Under the pieces are notes generated by a model that saw only the letters and a program-made list of their open reading frames with translations, had not been told where the DNA came from and ran no database searches. A program made the position numbers and the translations under genes. From contig CALJJQ010000035.1 in NCBI GenBank assembly GCA_937973965.1, forward strand, positions 1 to 38,607: 38,607 nucleotides of DNA, read 5' to 3'. Positions 26,071-37,514 of the stretch are shown piece by piece (within the stretch, counting starts at the first letter, position 1; each line of letters begins with the position of its first letter). This DNA comes from an uncultured Calothrix sp. GTDB lineage: Bacteria > Cyanobacteriota > Cyanobacteriia > Cyanobacteriales > Nostocaceae.

Positions 26071-29000
26071 ATGACTAACGAATCAATTATGGAACCTGTG
26101 TTTCTGTTACCCGACTTAATCGAGATCCAACGAGCAAGTTTTCGTTGGTTTCTCGAAGAGGGTTTAATTGAGGAGTTAAACTCCTTTAGTCCGATTACAG
26201 ATTACACAGGTAAACTCGAGTTGCACTTCCTCGGTCAAAACTACAAAATGAAGGAGCCGAAGTACAGCGTCGAAGACTCTAAGCGTCGTGATAGTACGTA
26301 TGCTGTACAAATGTACGTACCCACACGCTTAATCAACAAAGAAACGGGGGAAATTAAAGAACAAGACGTATTTATCGGCGATTTACCCTTAATGACCGAT
26401 AGGGGGACATTTATCATTAACGGAGCCGAGCGCGTCATTGTCAACCAAATAGTGCGATCGCCCGGAGTATACTATAAATCAGAAATCGATAAAAACGGTC
26501 GTCGAACCTATTCAGCCAGTTTAATACCCAACCGTGGAGCTTGGCTGAAATTTGAAACCGACCGTAACGATCTAGTTTGGGTGCGAATTGACAAAACCCG
26601 AAAACTATCAGCTCAAGTTTTACTTAAAGCCCTAGGATTGTCGGACAACGAAATATTCGACGCACTTCGTCATCCTGAGTATTTCCAGAAAACCATCGAA
26701 AAAGAAGGTCAATTTTCCGAAGAAGATGCCTTAATGGAACTATATCGGAAACTACGACCAGGGGAACCTCCAACTGTACTGGGTGGACAACAGTTGCTAG
26801 ACTCCAGATTTTTTGATCCCAAGCGTTACGACTTGGGTAAGGTTGGTAGATACAAATTAAACAAAAAACTAAGGCTGCAAGTTCCTGACACGGTGCGAGT
26901 GCTTACGCCTACCGATATATTAGCAGCTGTTGATTATCTGATCAACCTCGAATATGACATTGGTAGTATCGACGACATCGACCACCTAGGAAACCGTCGA
27001 GTTCGGAGTGTAGGGGAACTATTACAAAATCAGGTGCGCGTCGGTTTAAACCGGTTAGAAAGGATTATCCGGGAACGGATGACGGTTTCCGACGCGGAAG
27101 TGCTGACCCCTGCATCCCTAGTTAACCCCAAACCGTTGGTAGCGGCAATTAAGGAATTTTTTGGCTCCAGCCAACTATCCCAGTTCATGGACCAAACCAA
27201 TCCCCTAGCGGAATTAACCCACAAACGTCGTCTTTCCGCCCTCGGGCCAGGTGGTTTAACCCGTGAACGTGCGGGATTTGCCGTCAGGGACATTCACCCC
27301 TCCCACTACGGTCGGATTTGTCCGATTGAGACCCCAGAAGGACCAAACGCAGGATTAATCGGTTCCTTGGCTACCCATGCGCGGGTCAACCCCTACGGAT
27401 TTTTGGAAACACCATCCCGTCCCGTGGAAGGAGGACGTGTCCGATTTGACCTGCCGATAGTCTACATGACCGCCGACGAAGAAGATGATTTACGGGTGGC
27501 GGCGGGAGATGCGGCCATTGATGAAAATGGCTATTTAATTGGACCCCAGGTACCCGTGCGTTATCGCCAGGAATTTTCCACCACCACCCCAGATCAGGTA
27601 GACTTTATCGCTGTTTCCCCAGTACAGATAGTCTCGGTTGCTACTAGTATGATTCCCTTTTTGGAACACGACGACGCAAACCGAGCATTGATGGGTTCCA
27701 ACATGCAACGGCAAGCCGTACCCCTGCTCAAACCCGAACGTCCCTTGGTGGGAACAGGTTTAGAAGCCCAAGCAGCGAGGGACTCGGGGATGGTGATTGT
27801 CTCCCGTACCGATGGGGATGTCACCTACGTGGATGCCACCGAGATTCGTGTCCGTCCCAAATCCGGAGCTGCGGAAATTCGCTACCCCATCTCTAAATAT
27901 CAACGCTCCAACCAAGACACCTGTTTGAACCAAAGACCCTTGGTGAGAATTGGTGAGCGGGTAGTAGCTGGACAGGTGCTAGCGGATGGTTCCTCCACCG
28001 AGGGTGGTGAGTTGGCCTTAGGACAGAATATTGTCGTTGCCTACATGCCTTGGGAAGGGTATAACTACGAAGACGCAATTTTGATTTCCGAGCGTTTAGT
28101 ACAGGATGATATATATACCTCGATTCACATTGAGAAATACGAAATCGAAGCGCGGCAAACCAAATTAGGACCGGAAGAAATTACCAGGGAAATCCCCAAC
28201 GTCGGTGAAGATGCTTTGCGTCAATTGGACGAAAACGGGATTATTCGCATCGGTGCTTGGGTAGAAGCCGGAGATATTTTGGTGGGGAAAGTGACTCCTA
28301 AAGGGGAATCAGATCAGCCACCGGAAGAAAAATTACTGCGGGCCATTTTTGGAGAAAAGGCGCGGGATGTGCGTGACAACAGCTTGCGTGTACCCAATGG
28401 AGAAAAAGGTCGGGTTGTAGATGTGCGTTTGTTTACCCGTGAACAGGGTGACGAACTGCCACCGGGAGCCAACATGGTGGTGCGGGTGTACGTTGCGCAA
28501 AAACGGAAAATCCAAGTTGGTGACAAAATGGCGGGAAGACATGGAAATAAGGGAATTATTTCCATGATTCTGCCGGTAGAGGATATGCCCTATTTACCGG
28601 ATGGTAGTCCTGTGGATATCGTCCTGAATCCCCTGGGTGTACCGAGTCGGATGAACGTCGGACAAGTATTTGAATGCTTGTTGGGTTGGGCTGGACATAA
28701 CCTGGGTGTGCGCTTTAAGATTACCCCCTTTGACGAGATGTATGGGGAAGAGTCATCAAGGCGAATAGTCCACGGTAAATTACAGGAAGCGCGGGATGAA
28801 ACCGGACGCTCATGGCTGTATAATCCCGACGAACCTGGCAAAATCATGGTGTACGACGGACGTACAGGTGAACCATTCGACCGTCCCGTAACGGTTGGGG
28901 TTGCCTACATGCTCAAACTGGTTCACTTGGTTGACGATAAGATTCACGCTCGTTCCACCGGACCCTACTCCTTGGTGACACAGCAACCCTTGGGAGGAAA

Positions 29001-29370
29001 GGCTCAACAGGGTGGACAGCGATTTGGAGAAATGGAAGTATGGGCATTGGAAGCCTTTGGTGCAGCCTATACCTTGCAGGAATTGTTGACCGTTAAATCC
29101 GACGATATGCAAGGTCGGAATGAGGCATTAAACGCGATTGTCAAAGGTAAGGCGATTCCTCGTCCGGGAACACCAGAATCCTTCAAGGTATTAATGCGGG
29201 AGTTGCAATCCTTGGGTTTAGATATTGCCGTGCATAAAGTGGAAACTCAAGCCGACGGTAGCTCCTTGGATGTGGAAGTCGATTTAATGGCAGATCAGTC
29301 AGCACGACGTACCCCTCCCCGTCCTACCTACGAATCCCTATCCCGCGAATCCGTCGAAGAGGAAGAATAA
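26071..29370 (+). CDS. rpoB: RNA polymerase beta subunit RpoB
   Basis: The 1099-residue beta subunit has the usual cyanobacterial length, shorter than the Escherichia coli protein because lineage-specific insertions are absent. [16 protein letters not shown] lies near residue 116. The rifampicin region is at about 365-430 ([20 protein letters not shown] then [18 protein letters not shown]), with the residues normally found in sensitive enzymes. [20 protein letters not shown] follows, and [15 protein letters not shown] marks the active-site region near 815. The C-terminus ends with [20 protein letters not shown] and the clamp-binding tail. An AAAGG sequence precedes the ATG. It is followed by rpoC1 after 342 bases. 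Confidence 0.98.
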   Translation: MTNESIMEPVFLLPDLIEIQRASFRWFLEEGLIEELNSFSPITDYTGKLELHFLGQNYKMKEPKYSVEDSKRRDSTYAVQMYVPTRLINKETGEIKEQDVFIGDLPLMTDRGTFIINGAERVIVNQIVRSPGVYYKSEIDKNGRRTYSASLIPNRGAWLKFETDRNDLVWVRIDKTRKLSAQVLLKALGLSDNEIFDALRHPEYFQKTIEKEGQFSEEDALMELYRKLRPGEPPTVLGGQQLLDSRFFDPKRYDLGKVGRYKLNKKLRLQVPDTVRVLTPTDILAAVDYLINLEYDIGSIDDIDHLGNRRVRSVGELLQNQVRVGLNRLERIIRERMTVSDAEVLTPASLVNPKPLVAAIKEFFGSSQLSQFMDQTNPLAELTHKRRLSALGPGGLTRERAGFAVRDIHPSHYGRICPIETPEGPNAGLIGSLATHARVNPYGFLETPSRPVEGGRVRFDLPIVYMTADEEDDLRVAAGDAAIDENGYLIGPQVPVRYRQEFSTTTPDQVDFIAVSPVQIVSVATSMIPFLEHDDANRALMGSNMQRQAVPLLKPERPLVGTGLEAQAARDSGMVIVSRTDGDVTYVDATEIRVRPKSGAAEIRYPISKYQRSNQDTCLNQRPLVRIGERVVAGQVLADGSSTEGGELALGQNIVVAYMPWEGYNYEDAILISERLVQDDIYTSIHIEKYEIEARQTKLGPEEITREIPNVGEDALRQLDENGIIRIGAWVEAGDILVGKVTPKGESDQPPEEKLLRAIFGEKARDVRDNSLRVPNGEKGRVVDVRLFTREQGDELPPGANMVVRVYVAQKRKIQVGDKMAGRHGNKGIISMILPVEDMPYLPDGSPVDIVLNPLGVPSRMNVGQVFECLLGWAGHNLGVRFKITPFDEMYGEESSRRIVHGKLQEARDETGRSWLYNPDEPGKIMVYDGRTGEPFDRPVTVGVAYMLKLVHLVDDKIHARSTGPYSLVTQQPLGGKAQQGGQRFGEMEVWALEAFGAAYTLQELLTVKSDDMQGRNEALNAIVKGKAIPRPGTPESFKVLMRELQSLGLDIAVHKVETQADGSSLDVEVDLMADQSARRTPPRPTYESLSRESVEEEE

Positions 29371-29384
29371 GGGTTGACAGTTCA

Positions 29385-29419
29385 CAGTTGACCTTTAATG
29401 GTGTGTTAATTGTCAACTG
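29385..29419 (+). promoter_or_regulatory. Hairpin in the rpoB-rpoC1 spacer
   Basis: CAGTTGAC at 29385-29392 pairs perfectly with GTCAACTG at 29412-29419 (19-base loop), 14 bases after the rpoB stop. It could be an RNA processing or pausing element. GTTGACAGT/GTCAACTG motifs of this kind recur in the MITE-like elements at 260 and 2662, so it may instead be a repeat remnant. The remaining spacer to 29712 holds nothing convincing. Confidence 0.45.
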
Positions 29420-29712
29420 CGATTTTTCGGTGCTTGACTTTGACTGGAGAAAATTAGCTTGGAAAAGAAGGGAGTCGCCAACATGTACTGCCTAATACCA
29501 CTTACTACTCCCTACTCCCTACAGCCTCTTGTCTTGCAGCTTGTGCGTCTACACTTTCAAGTCAGGAACGGGCTATTTTGGTGTCTACTCCGTGTGTTTG
29601 GAACTGCGATCGCTTGTTTCCCAGCCTACTTAGCATTCATTGCGGTTAGTCAAACACAAAATTTTCTCGCTCTTGCCATCTCCAACTATCTAAACCAGAA
29701 TCCACAATCCAG

Positions 29713-31590
29713 ATGAGAACAGTTCAAAATAATCAATTTGACTACGTAAAAATTGGCTTGGCTTCACCCGAACGAATTCGTCAATGGGGTGAAAGGACTT
29801 TACCTAATGGTCAGGTGGTCGGCGAAGTCACAAAACCAGAAACAATCAACTACCGGACTTTAAAACCGGAAATGGACGGATTGTTCTGTGAACGTATATT
29901 TGGTCCAGCCAAAGATTGGGAATGCCACTGTGGTAAATATAAACGTGTACGCCACAGAGGAATTGTGTGCGAACGTTGTGGAGTGGAGGTTACAGAATCC
30001 CGCGTTCGTCGTCATCGGATGGGGTATATCAAACTTGCGGCTCCTGTTGCTCACGTTTGGTATCTTAAAGGTATCCCCAGTTATATTTCGATTTTGCTCG
30101 ATATGCCCCTGCGTGATGTCGAGCAAATAGTGTATTTTAACTCCTATGTTGTCCTCAGCCCTGGGAATGCGGAAACCTTAACCTACAAGCAATTGTTAAC
30201 CGAAGACCAGTGGCTAGAAATTGAAGACCAAATCTACAGTGAAGATTCCCAGCTAGTTGGTGTGGAAGTGGGAATTGGCGCTGAGGCATTATTGCGCTTA
30301 CTCGCTGATATTAATCTAGAACAGGAAGCGGAAAACTTACGGGAAGAAATTACCCTAGCCAAAGGTCAAAAACGGGCAAAATTAATTAAACGTTTGCGGG
30401 TGATTGATAACTTTATTGCCACGGGTTCTAAACCGGAATGGATGGTGATGACCTATATCCCCGTGATTCCCCCTGATTTACGACCGATGGTACAACTAGA
30501 CGGTGGTCGATTTGCCACCAGTGACCTGAATGATTTGTACCGTCGGGTGATTAACCGGAATAATCGCTTGGCCAGATTACAGGAAATTTTGGCACCAGAA
30601 ATCATTGTCCGCAATGAAAAACGGATGTTACAAGAAGCTGTGGATGCCTTAATTGATAATGGCCGACGGGGACGGACGGTGGTAGGTGCAAATAACCGAC
30701 CCTTGAAATCCCTATCTGACATTATTGAGGGTAAACAGGGACGCTTCCGCCAAAACCTACTGGGTAAACGGGTTGACTATTCAGGACGTTCGGTAATTGT
30801 AGTGGGACCGAAATTAAGTATCCACCAGTGTGGTTTACCTAGGGAAATGGCCATCGAGTTATTCCAACCCTTCGTGATTAATCGGTTGATTCGCAGTGGG
30901 ATGGTAAATAATATTAAGGCTGCGAAAAAATTGATTTCCCGTGCTGATCCCCAGGTATGGGATGTGTTAGAGGAGGTAATCGAAGGACACCCAGTCATGC
31001 TCAACCGTGCGCCCACCCTACACCGTCTGGGGATTCAGGCATTTGAGCCGATTTTGGTAGAAGGAAGGGCAATTCAATTACATCCTTTGGTTTGTCCAGC
31101 ATTTAACGCCGACTTTGACGGAGACCAAATGGCGGTGCATGTACCCCTATCCCTGGAATCACAGGCAGAAGCACGGTTATTAATGTTGGCTTCTAATAAT
31201 GTATTGTCTCCGGCAACAGGTAGACCCGTAATTACACCTAGCCAAGACATGGTTTTGGGTGCCTATTATCTAACTGCGGAAAATCCCAAAGCCACCAAGG
31301 GAGCAGGCAAGTATTTTGCATCTTTAGATGATGCGATTATGGCCTTTGAATTAGGGCAAGTGGATTTACATGCCTATGTTTACGTTCGTTTTGATGGGGA
31401 AGTGGAATCACCAGAAGCAGATAAGCAACCCCTAGAAGAAATTAAAAACGAAGACGGCACGATTACTCGGATTTATAAGTACAGACGTGTTCGTGAAGAT
31501 AGGGATGGGAATATTTTGTCTCAGTATATTTACACAACACCGGGACGTGTGATTTATAACAAAGCGATTCAGGATGCATTGGCAAGTTAG
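29713..31590 (+). CDS. rpoC1: RNA polymerase gamma subunit RpoC1 (N-terminal part of beta')
   Basis: The 625-residue protein is the N-terminal part of beta', encoded separately in cyanobacteria and plastids. The zinc ribbon cysteines are Cys71, Cys73, Cys86 and Cys89 ([20 protein letters not shown]). The catalytic magnesium site NADFDGD is at 465-471 with all three aspartates. [20 protein letters not shown] and [12 protein letters not shown] are the usual conserved stretches before it. The C-terminus ends after [17 protein letters not shown], where cyanobacterial gamma normally ends. It lies between rpoB and rpoC2. Confidence 0.98.
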   Translation: MRTVQNNQFDYVKIGLASPERIRQWGERTLPNGQVVGEVTKPETINYRTLKPEMDGLFCERIFGPAKDWECHCGKYKRVRHRGIVCERCGVEVTESRVRRHRMGYIKLAAPVAHVWYLKGIPSYISILLDMPLRDVEQIVYFNSYVVLSPGNAETLTYKQLLTEDQWLEIEDQIYSEDSQLVGVEVGIGAEALLRLLADINLEQEAENLREEITLAKGQKRAKLIKRLRVIDNFIATGSKPEWMVMTYIPVIPPDLRPMVQLDGGRFATSDLNDLYRRVINRNNRLARLQEILAPEIIVRNEKRMLQEAVDALIDNGRRGRTVVGANNRPLKSLSDIIEGKQGRFRQNLLGKRVDYSGRSVIVVGPKLSIHQCGLPREMAIELFQPFVINRLIRSGMVNNIKAAKKLISRADPQVWDVLEEVIEGHPVMLNRAPTLHRLGIQAFEPILVEGRAIQLHPLVCPAFNADFDGDQMAVHVPLSLESQAEARLLMLASNNVLSPATGRPVITPSQDMVLGAYYLTAENPKATKGAGKYFASLDDAIMAFELGQVDLHAYVYVRFDGEVESPEADKQPLEEIKNEDGTITRIYKYRRVREDRDGNILSQYIYTTPGRVIYNKAIQDALAS

Positions 31591-31618
31591 GTAGAATCGT
31601 CGCCAAACCAAAATAATC

Positions 31619-31644
31619 GTGGTCGGAGTCCCTTCCCCGACCAC
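31619..31644 (+). promoter_or_regulatory. Hairpin in the rpoC1-rpoC2 spacer
   Basis: A perfect 8-bp stem GTGGTCGG/CCGACCAC with a 10-base loop lies 29 bases after rpoC1 and is followed by AAAAATG, not a U-tract. It could be a processing or stability element between the two polymerase messages. The spacer is 191 bases long. Confidence 0.45.
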
Positions 31645-31781
31645 AAAAATGTCCCTTTTTGGGGTGGAAAGGGAGAGGAAGGAAAAAATTATCCGCCACG
31701 GATGGGGATAATTAATGTTCAAAAAGCCTCCTAATCCCAAATCGAAAATTCAAAATTCTGTGACTGGGGAAGAAATTAAAA

Positions 31782-34700
31782 ATGACAAACGAAAAAGCAA
31801 TTTTTCGCAACCGGATTGTTGATAAGGGTCAATTGCGCAATCTCATTTCCTGGGCATTTGTCCATTATGGGACAGCCCGGACTGCGTTGATGGCAGATAA
31901 ATTAAAAGATTTGGGTTTCCGCTATGCTACTAGGGCAGGGGTTTCCATTAGTGTGGATGATTTGATGGTTCCACCCTCGAAACGGAGTTTATTGGATGCG
32001 GCGGAGGAAGAAATTCGTTCGACAGAGGAACGGTATCAACGGGGGGAAATTACGGAAGTAGAACGTTTCCAAAAAGTAATTGATACTTGGAACGGGACAT
32101 CGGAAGCCCTCAAAGATGAAGTTGTCTCCCACTTTAAGAAAACGAATCCCTTGAACTCAGTGTATATGATGGCGTTTTCCGGTGCAAGGGGAAATATTTC
32201 CCAAGTACGACAACTGGTGGGAATGCGGGGATTGATGGCTAACCCCCAAGGACAAATTATTGACTTACCAATTAAAACCAATTTCCGTGAAGGTTTGACG
32301 GTTACTGAGTATATTATTTCCTCCTATGGAGCGAGGAAGGGATTGGTGGATACCGCCCTACGGACGGCAGACTCAGGATATTTAACTCGCCGATTGGTAG
32401 ATGTGTCCCAGGACGTGATTATCCGGGAAGTTGATTGTGGGACAACTCAAGGGATTCCCTTGCGGGCTATGCGCGAGGGCGATAAAACCATGATTAAGCT
32501 ATCTTCTCGGTTGCTGGGAAGGGTGGTTGCCGTCGATGTCGTTGATCCGAAAACAGGCGAAGTGATTGCTGCACGCAATACACCCATTTCTGACGATTTA
32601 GCGAAAAGGATTGAGGATGCGGGGGTCGAAGAAGTAATCGTGCGATCGCCGTTAACCTGTGAAGCCGCTCGCTCAGTTTGTCAACATTGTTACGGTTGGA
32701 GCTTGGCCCACGGGAAGATGGTAGACTTGGGCGAAGCAGTGGGAATTATCGCCGCCCAAAGTATAGGGGAACCGGGTACCCAGATGACCATGCGTACTTT
32801 CCACACCGGGGGAGTTTTCACCGGGGAAGTCGCTAAACAAGTTCGGGCTGATGTCAGTGGGGTAATTAAGTTTCCCAAGAAACTGCGTACCCGTCCTTTC
32901 CGTACCCGTCACGGGGAGGACGCTTTGTATGTGGAAATGAACGGGGTGATTACCTTGGAAGGGACTGACGGTAAAAGTCGGGAAATTAGCGTCACCCAAG
33001 GTTCGACACTTTATATTACCGATGGCAAGCAGGTAAAACTGGGACAATTAATCGCTGAGGTTGCCCTCGGTGGACGTACCAGCCGAGTAAATACGGAGAA
33101 AGCTGTCAAAGATGTGGTCTCGGATTTGGCTGGAGAAGTGAGATTTGCGGATGTAATTCCGGAACAGAAAACTGACCGCCAAGGTAATACGACAACAACC
33201 GCCGCCCGGGGAGGATTAATCTGGATTCTCGGCGGGGAAGTGTATAATTTGCCACCTGGTGCTGAGTTAGTTGTCAAAGATGGGGATGAAGTTGCCACCA
33301 ATGGTGTGTTAGCAGAAACCAAATTAACTAGCCAGCATGGGGGTGTGGTGCGTCTACCGGAGGCGGCTCCCGGTAAGGGTACGCGGGAGATTGAGATTAT
33401 CACCGCCAGCGTGGTGCTGGATCAGGCGACTGTGACGGTACAAAGCTCCCAAGGACGAAATAGTTATTTGGTGACAACCGCCAATAATCAGGTTTTCAAC
33501 TTGCTGGCAACTCCAGGAACAAAGGTGCAAAATGGGCAAGTGGTGGCGGAATTAGTTGACGATCATTATCGGACTACAACAGGCGGTTTGCTCAAATTTG
33601 CAGGGGTAGAAGTCCAGAAAAAAGGTAAGGCGAAACAGGGTTACGAAGTGGTGAAGGGGGGAACACTGTTGTGGATTCCCGAAGAAACCCACGAAGTTAA
33701 TAAGGATATTTCCTTGTTGTTAGTGGAAGATGGACAGTATGTAAATGCTGGGGACGAGGTAGTTAAAGATATTTTCTGCCAAAACAGTGGTGTGATCGAA
33801 GTCACCCAGAAAAATGATATTCTGCGGGAGGTGGTAATTAAGCCCGGTGAATTGCTGATGGTGGATGACCCGGAAGCCGTGATGCAGCGCCACGAAACCT
33901 TTGTCCAACCCGGTGAGGAATTCATGGGTCAAGTCGCTACAGAACTACGCTACATTGAGTACGTAGAATCTCCGGAAGGGCCAGCATTATTAAGTCGTCC
34001 CGTAGTTGAGTTCCCTGTACCGGACCATCCAGATGTACCTTCAACGACATCGGTTAGTCAGCAAACAGGGCGTTCAATCCAAATGCGTGCCGTACAACGT
34101 ACTCCCTACAAGGATTCCGAACGGGTGAAATCTGTGGAAGGAGTAGAATTATTACGGACACAGTTGGTATTAGAAATCGACCAAGATAACGAACAGGAAC
34201 ATAGTAGCTCACCCCTAGCTGCGGACATCGAATTAATCGAAGATGATAATAATCCGGAAATTCAACGTTTGCAATTGGTGATTTTGGAATCCTTAGTAGT
34301 TCGCCGCGATATTGCCGCAGACGCAACCCAAGGAAGTACCCAGACAAACTTGGAAGTAGAAGATGGGCAAACGATTGCTCCCGGAGAAGTGGTAGCACGT
34401 ACCCAAATTCTGGCGAAGGAAGGCGGTGTGGTGCGAGGTGTCCAAAAGGGAACGGAAACGGTGCGTCGTTGTCTGATTCTGCGGAAAACTGACATCACGG
34501 AAATTACCGTCAATAGTCAACCGAACTTGAAAGCGGGCGATTTAATTATTGCTGGTACAGAAGTGACCAAGGGTGTATATGCCGAAGAGTCAGGACAGGT
34601 GATTGGGGTTGAAAATGTCGGTGGAGGAAAGGGAGAAACGGGTTCAGAATTGGCCACCCAAGCCTATCGGGTGACAATTCGCTCTGGACGACCCTATCGT

Positions 34701-35870
34701 GTTAGCCCTGGGGCAATTTTACAAGTGGAAGATGGAGATTTAGTGCAACGGGGTGATAACTTGGTGTTGCTCGTGTTTGAGCGGGCTAAAACCGGGGACA
34801 TTATTCAGGGTTTACCTCGAATTGAGGAGTTGTTGGAAGCTCGCAAACCCAAGGAAGCTTGTCTGTTAGCTAAACGGGCTGGGGAAGTTAAACTGGTTTA
34901 TGGGGACAGTGACGAAGCCATAGGGATTAAAATTGTTGAGGATAATGGCGTTGTTACAGACTATAACCTCGGACCAGGACAAAACTTGGTAGTTTCTGAT
35001 GGAGAAAGGGTAGAAGCGGGACAAGCTTTAACCGATGGACCTGCAAATCCCCACGAGATTTTGGAATTATTCTTTAATTTGGGTTCGGAAGATGGAGCCT
35101 ATGCCTGTGCAAACTATGCACTACAAAAAGTCCAAACCTTCCTGGTGAACGAAGTACAGATGGTGTATCAATCCCAGGGGATTGATGTGGCGGATAAACA
35201 TATTGAGGTGATTGTTCGCCAGATGACATCGAAGGTACGTGTGGATGATGGTGGTGATACAACAATGTTGCCGGGAGAGCTGGTCGAGTTGCGGCAAATC
35301 GAGCAGGTTAATGAAGCAATGGCGATTACTGGTGGTGCAAGGGCAGAATATACACCGGTGTTGTTAGGTATTACGAAAGCCTCATTGAATACGGATAGCT
35401 TTATTTCAGCTGCTTCGTTCCAAGAGACAACCAGGGTGTTAACTGAAGCTGCAATTGAGGGTAAATCTGACTGGTTACGTGGTTTGAAGGAAAACGTGAT
35501 TATTGGACGTTTGATTCCTGCGGGTACTGGTTTTAATACCTATGAGGAACCGGGGATTGTGGATGATTACACGACTGATATTAATAGTAGTGTGTTGGAT
35601 GAGGTGGATGATTCCTTAGATATGGTTTTGGATGATCGCACTGCTCGCAGCTACAATCTGGATTCGTCCTTGGGAATGGCTGATGGTACATTTGGAGGGT
35701 CTCGTCGTCCGGAACCGTCGATTTTGGATGATGATTTTATGATTCCTTCGGAAATCCGTGATTTGGATGATGACGATAGTTTCATGATGGAAATGGGTCA
35801 GGACATGGACGACGAGGATGATATGGATGATATGGATGATGAGGATGATATGGATGATTTTGATGATTAA
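31782..35870 (+). CDS. rpoC2: RNA polymerase beta' subunit RpoC2 (C-terminal part)
   Basis: The 1362-residue protein completes the split beta'. [20 protein letters not shown] (about 135) is the bridge-helix/trigger-loop base region. The second zinc site uses Cys near 219 and the C-x6-C-x2-C set around 293-303 ([11 protein letters not shown]). [15 protein letters not shown] (about 330-345) begins the trigger loop, which is then interrupted by the roughly 640-residue SI3 insertion typical of cyanobacteria. The conserved core resumes with [20 protein letters not shown] near 990. The C-terminal core ends [20 protein letters not shown] (about 1228-1247), followed by a disordered acidic tail with [18 protein letters not shown] at the end. 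Confidence 0.98.
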   Translation: MTNEKAIFRNRIVDKGQLRNLISWAFVHYGTARTALMADKLKDLGFRYATRAGVSISVDDLMVPPSKRSLLDAAEEEIRSTEERYQRGEITEVERFQKVIDTWNGTSEALKDEVVSHFKKTNPLNSVYMMAFSGARGNISQVRQLVGMRGLMANPQGQIIDLPIKTNFREGLTVTEYIISSYGARKGLVDTALRTADSGYLTRRLVDVSQDVIIREVDCGTTQGIPLRAMREGDKTMIKLSSRLLGRVVAVDVVDPKTGEVIAARNTPISDDLAKRIEDAGVEEVIVRSPLTCEAARSVCQHCYGWSLAHGKMVDLGEAVGIIAAQSIGEPGTQMTMRTFHTGGVFTGEVAKQVRADVSGVIKFPKKLRTRPFRTRHGEDALYVEMNGVITLEGTDGKSREISVTQGSTLYITDGKQVKLGQLIAEVALGGRTSRVNTEKAVKDVVSDLAGEVRFADVIPEQKTDRQGNTTTTAARGGLIWILGGEVYNLPPGAELVVKDGDEVATNGVLAETKLTSQHGGVVRLPEAAPGKGTREIEIITASVVLDQATVTVQSSQGRNSYLVTTANNQVFNLLATPGTKVQNGQVVAELVDDHYRTTTGGLLKFAGVEVQKKGKAKQGYEVVKGGTLLWIPEETHEVNKDISLLLVEDGQYVNAGDEVVKDIFCQNSGVIEVTQKNDILREVVIKPGELLMVDDPEAVMQRHETFVQPGEEFMGQVATELRYIEYVESPEGPALLSRPVVEFPVPDHPDVPSTTSVSQQTGRSIQMRAVQRTPYKDSERVKSVEGVELLRTQLVLEIDQDNEQEHSSSPLAADIELIEDDNNPEIQRLQLVILESLVVRRDIAADATQGSTQTNLEVEDGQTIAPGEVVARTQILAKEGGVVRGVQKGTETVRRCLILRKTDITEITVNSQPNLKAGDLIIAGTEVTKGVYAEESGQVIGVENVGGGKGETGSELATQAYRVTIRSGRPYRVSPGAILQVEDGDLVQRGDNLVLLVFERAKTGDIIQGLPRIEELLEARKPKEACLLAKRAGEVKLVYGDSDEAIGIKIVEDNGVVTDYNLGPGQNLVVSDGERVEAGQALTDGPANPHEILELFFNLGSEDGAYACANYALQKVQTFLVNEVQMVYQSQGIDVADKHIEVIVRQMTSKVRVDDGGDTTMLPGELVELRQIEQVNEAMAITGGARAEYTPVLLGITKASLNTDSFISAASFQETTRVLTEAAIEGKSDWLRGLKENVIIGRLIPAGTGFNTYEEPGIVDDYTTDINSSVLDEVDDSLDMVLDDRTARSYNLDSSLGMADGTFGGSRRPEPSILDDDFMIPSEIRDLDDDDSFMMEMGQDMDDEDDMDDMDDEDDMDDFDD
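35764..35868 (+). repeat. GATGA/GATGATATG-rich repeat coding the acidic RpoC2 tail
   Basis: The last 35 codons of rpoC2 are built from GAT, GAC, GAG and ATG codons in near-repeating units (GATGATATGGATGAT and variants). They give a run of Asp, Glu and Met that ends at the stop codon. Such tracts expand and contract by slippage, so length variation between strains would be expected. Confidence 0.75.
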
Positions 35871-35893
35871 TGATTAGGTGATTAATTAATAGT

Positions 35894-35925
35894 AGAGACG
35901 TAGCGCTGCTACGTCTCTTTTTTTT
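35894..35925 (+). terminator. Intrinsic terminator of the rpo gene cluster
   Basis: A perfect 11-bp stem (AGAGACGTAGC at 35894-35904, GCTACGTCTCT at 35908-35918) with a 3-base loop runs into eight U, 24 bases after the rpoC2 stop. Its stem shares the AGACG/CGTCT ends with the palindromic repeats at 11076, 12159 and 35990. Confidence 0.92.
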
Positions 35926-35989
35926 GGGATGACAACGTGAATAAGTAGGTGGATGGTAAAAATTGTCGTTGGGATCAGGGAGTAAGGAG

Positions 35990-36009
35990 AGACGCGATAT
36001 GTCGCGTCT
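35990..36009. repeat. Palindromic repeat, AGACG...CGTCT family (copy 4)
   Basis: AGACGCGATATGTCGCGTCT forms a perfect 8-bp stem with a TATG loop, followed by TTTACGGG. It nearly matches the copy at 11076. The 35871-36201 gap contains the rpo terminator and this repeat and no credible gene. Confidence 0.65.
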
Positions 36010-36201
36010 TTACGGGAGTAAGGCTTTGATCCGAATGATTTACTGCGATTTTATGTTTAATTACACCTACCTACTTATAAAAATAATTTCCTATCAATTG
36101 AGAGGTGCATAAAAGAGTGCAAACAAACTTATATAACTGTATAGCCAATCCAAAAGGTTATAAAAATTACTTCGATAACTTGACTACAAGGAATTACAGA
36201 T

Positions 36202-36999
36202 ATGTTGAAGCTTGCGCAAAAATCCTTATTCATAAGTACCGTAGTTACTTTATCCCTGACAAATACAGTCTTTGCTCAAGTTCCTACACAGAGAAAATTT
36301 ACTGTTGCCCAAGCATCTAATTTTACTTGCGCTCCCCATTTACGTACTTATGTTGTCAAATCCTTGAGTACAGGAGAGTTTGGTGGTGTACGCTGTGTAA
36401 AATTTATCTCCACAAAGCCCGGTTCTAATATTCCCAGATTAGCATGGTACGGGGAAGGTCGTTGGGGTGGCAATACCTATCGTCATGTCGGACATGGACT
36501 TATTCGAGGTTCCAAGATAGTTGGCTATGCTTCTGATATCAACGGTAACGGTGAAGATGCTAATGGTAATTTTCCCGGAAACCTAAATATTAAAATTATC
36601 AGCGGACATAAGATTCAAGTCACAGGTGCATGGGATGAAGAATGGAACTATACAGATACTGCTGTTAATTACACTCCTCTTTCTAGACCAACAAAATGTG
36701 GTGGTTATTTTGATGAATATCGGGTTTCCGACTTGGTTGGAAGTCGCAACGGTAGGGGTTTACGTTGTGTTTTGCGAGTTGGTGCGAGAAATATGACTTG
36801 GTTTGGTAATGGTGAATGGGAAGGTACTACCTATTCCCATTTAGGTACACGTTCTACAGGTGGTTATGGAGCTGCTGATATTTGTGCTGCACCTTTTGGT
36901 CCTACTTGTAACAACTTTTCTTTCGGTTCTTTAAAACTAACTACTGTTTCCGGTGGATTTAATGTTACTGGAGCTTGGAGTGAGAAGTGGCGAAAGTAA
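36202..36999 (+). CDS. Secreted protein with two related ~100-residue repeats, unknown function
   Basis: The 265-residue protein starts with a signal peptide (MLKLAQKSLFISTVVTLSLT, probable cleavage after TVFA at 25). The mature part is two homologous units. Unit 1 (43-148) has Cys43, Cys65, LAWYGEGRW, TYRHVG, GYASDI and GAWDEEW. Unit 2 (166-263) has Cys166, Cys189, MTWFGNGEW, TYSHLG, GYGAADI and GAWSEKW, plus an extra cysteine pair (228, 236). The conserved Cys pair in each unit could form a disulphide in the periplasm or outside the cell. I do not recognise the family. An ACAAGGA ribosome binding site precedes the ATG. It stands alone between rpoC2 and modA. Confidence 0.8.
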   Translation: MLKLAQKSLFISTVVTLSLTNTVFAQVPTQRKFTVAQASNFTCAPHLRTYVVKSLSTGEFGGVRCVKFISTKPGSNIPRLAWYGEGRWGGNTYRHVGHGLIRGSKIVGYASDINGNGEDANGNFPGNLNIKIISGHKIQVTGAWDEEWNYTDTAVNYTPLSRPTKCGGYFDEYRVSDLVGSRNGRGLRCVLRVGARNMTWFGNGEWEGTTYSHLGTRSTGGYGAADICAAPFGPTCNNFSFGSLKLTTVSGGFNVTGAWSEKWRK

Positions 37000-37496
37000 A
37001 TTAGGGATGATTCTGTGGTGAAAGTTACTATAGGAATCGTACTTGAATCTTGCTAAGTATACTGAGAAACAAACATTTGTATGGTAAGCTTCTGGCCAAT
37101 TTGGTTTTTCAGAAATCAAATAGGAGTCCTATAGCCCTGATTTGTCACTCTGGGAAACTAAAAATCAAACCCAATCTTCAAACTTCATACAGGAAGCAAA
37201 TTAGAGCATTGATTTCCTCACAGAAAACTAAAAATTAGAAGTTTTTGAGCAAAAAGCTGATATAACAAGGCTTTACGACTCTTCTCTGGACGTAGTGATC
37301 AAATGAGGATTAACAACTAACAATCAAATAATTTTCTCTCAAAGATGCAGCTACTAGCTGCGTCTTTTTTTGCTGTTGCTGTACTTTTAATCTATGTCAA
37401 GTATTTTTGCAGTATGTCAGTTAAACTTGCTACAGAATGTGAACAGGGATTCATGTATCAATATCCACTAAGGGTTTTTCCCTGCTTCTACCGTCA
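37000..37496. other. About 500-bp gap before modA
   Basis: No convincing gene is seen. It is mainly AT-rich and ends in an isolated strong terminator (37344-37371), which suggests that some transcript ends here: either a long 3' end of the secreted-protein gene or a small RNA within 37000-37340. The modA promoter must lie after the terminator. Confidence 0.45.
37344..37371 (+). terminator. Intrinsic terminator, isolated
   Basis: GATGCAGCT (37344-37352) pairs with AGCTGCGTC (37356-37364), a 9-bp stem with one G-U pair and a 3-base loop, directly followed by seven U (37365-37371). It lies 345 bases after the nearest upstream gene and about 140 before modA. Confidence 0.85.
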
Positions 37497-37514
37497 GTGA
37501 CAAATACAACCTCC

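Noticed and set aside
29459-29716. 85-codon frame overlapping the rpoC1 start
   Set aside because: It is built from spacer-type CTACTCCCTACTCCC sequence, has no family-like motif, and the other polymerase gene spacers have no counterpart.
36105-36320. 71-codon frame overlapping the start of the secreted-protein gene
   Set aside because: It overlaps a signal-peptide gene in another frame and has no supporting motif.
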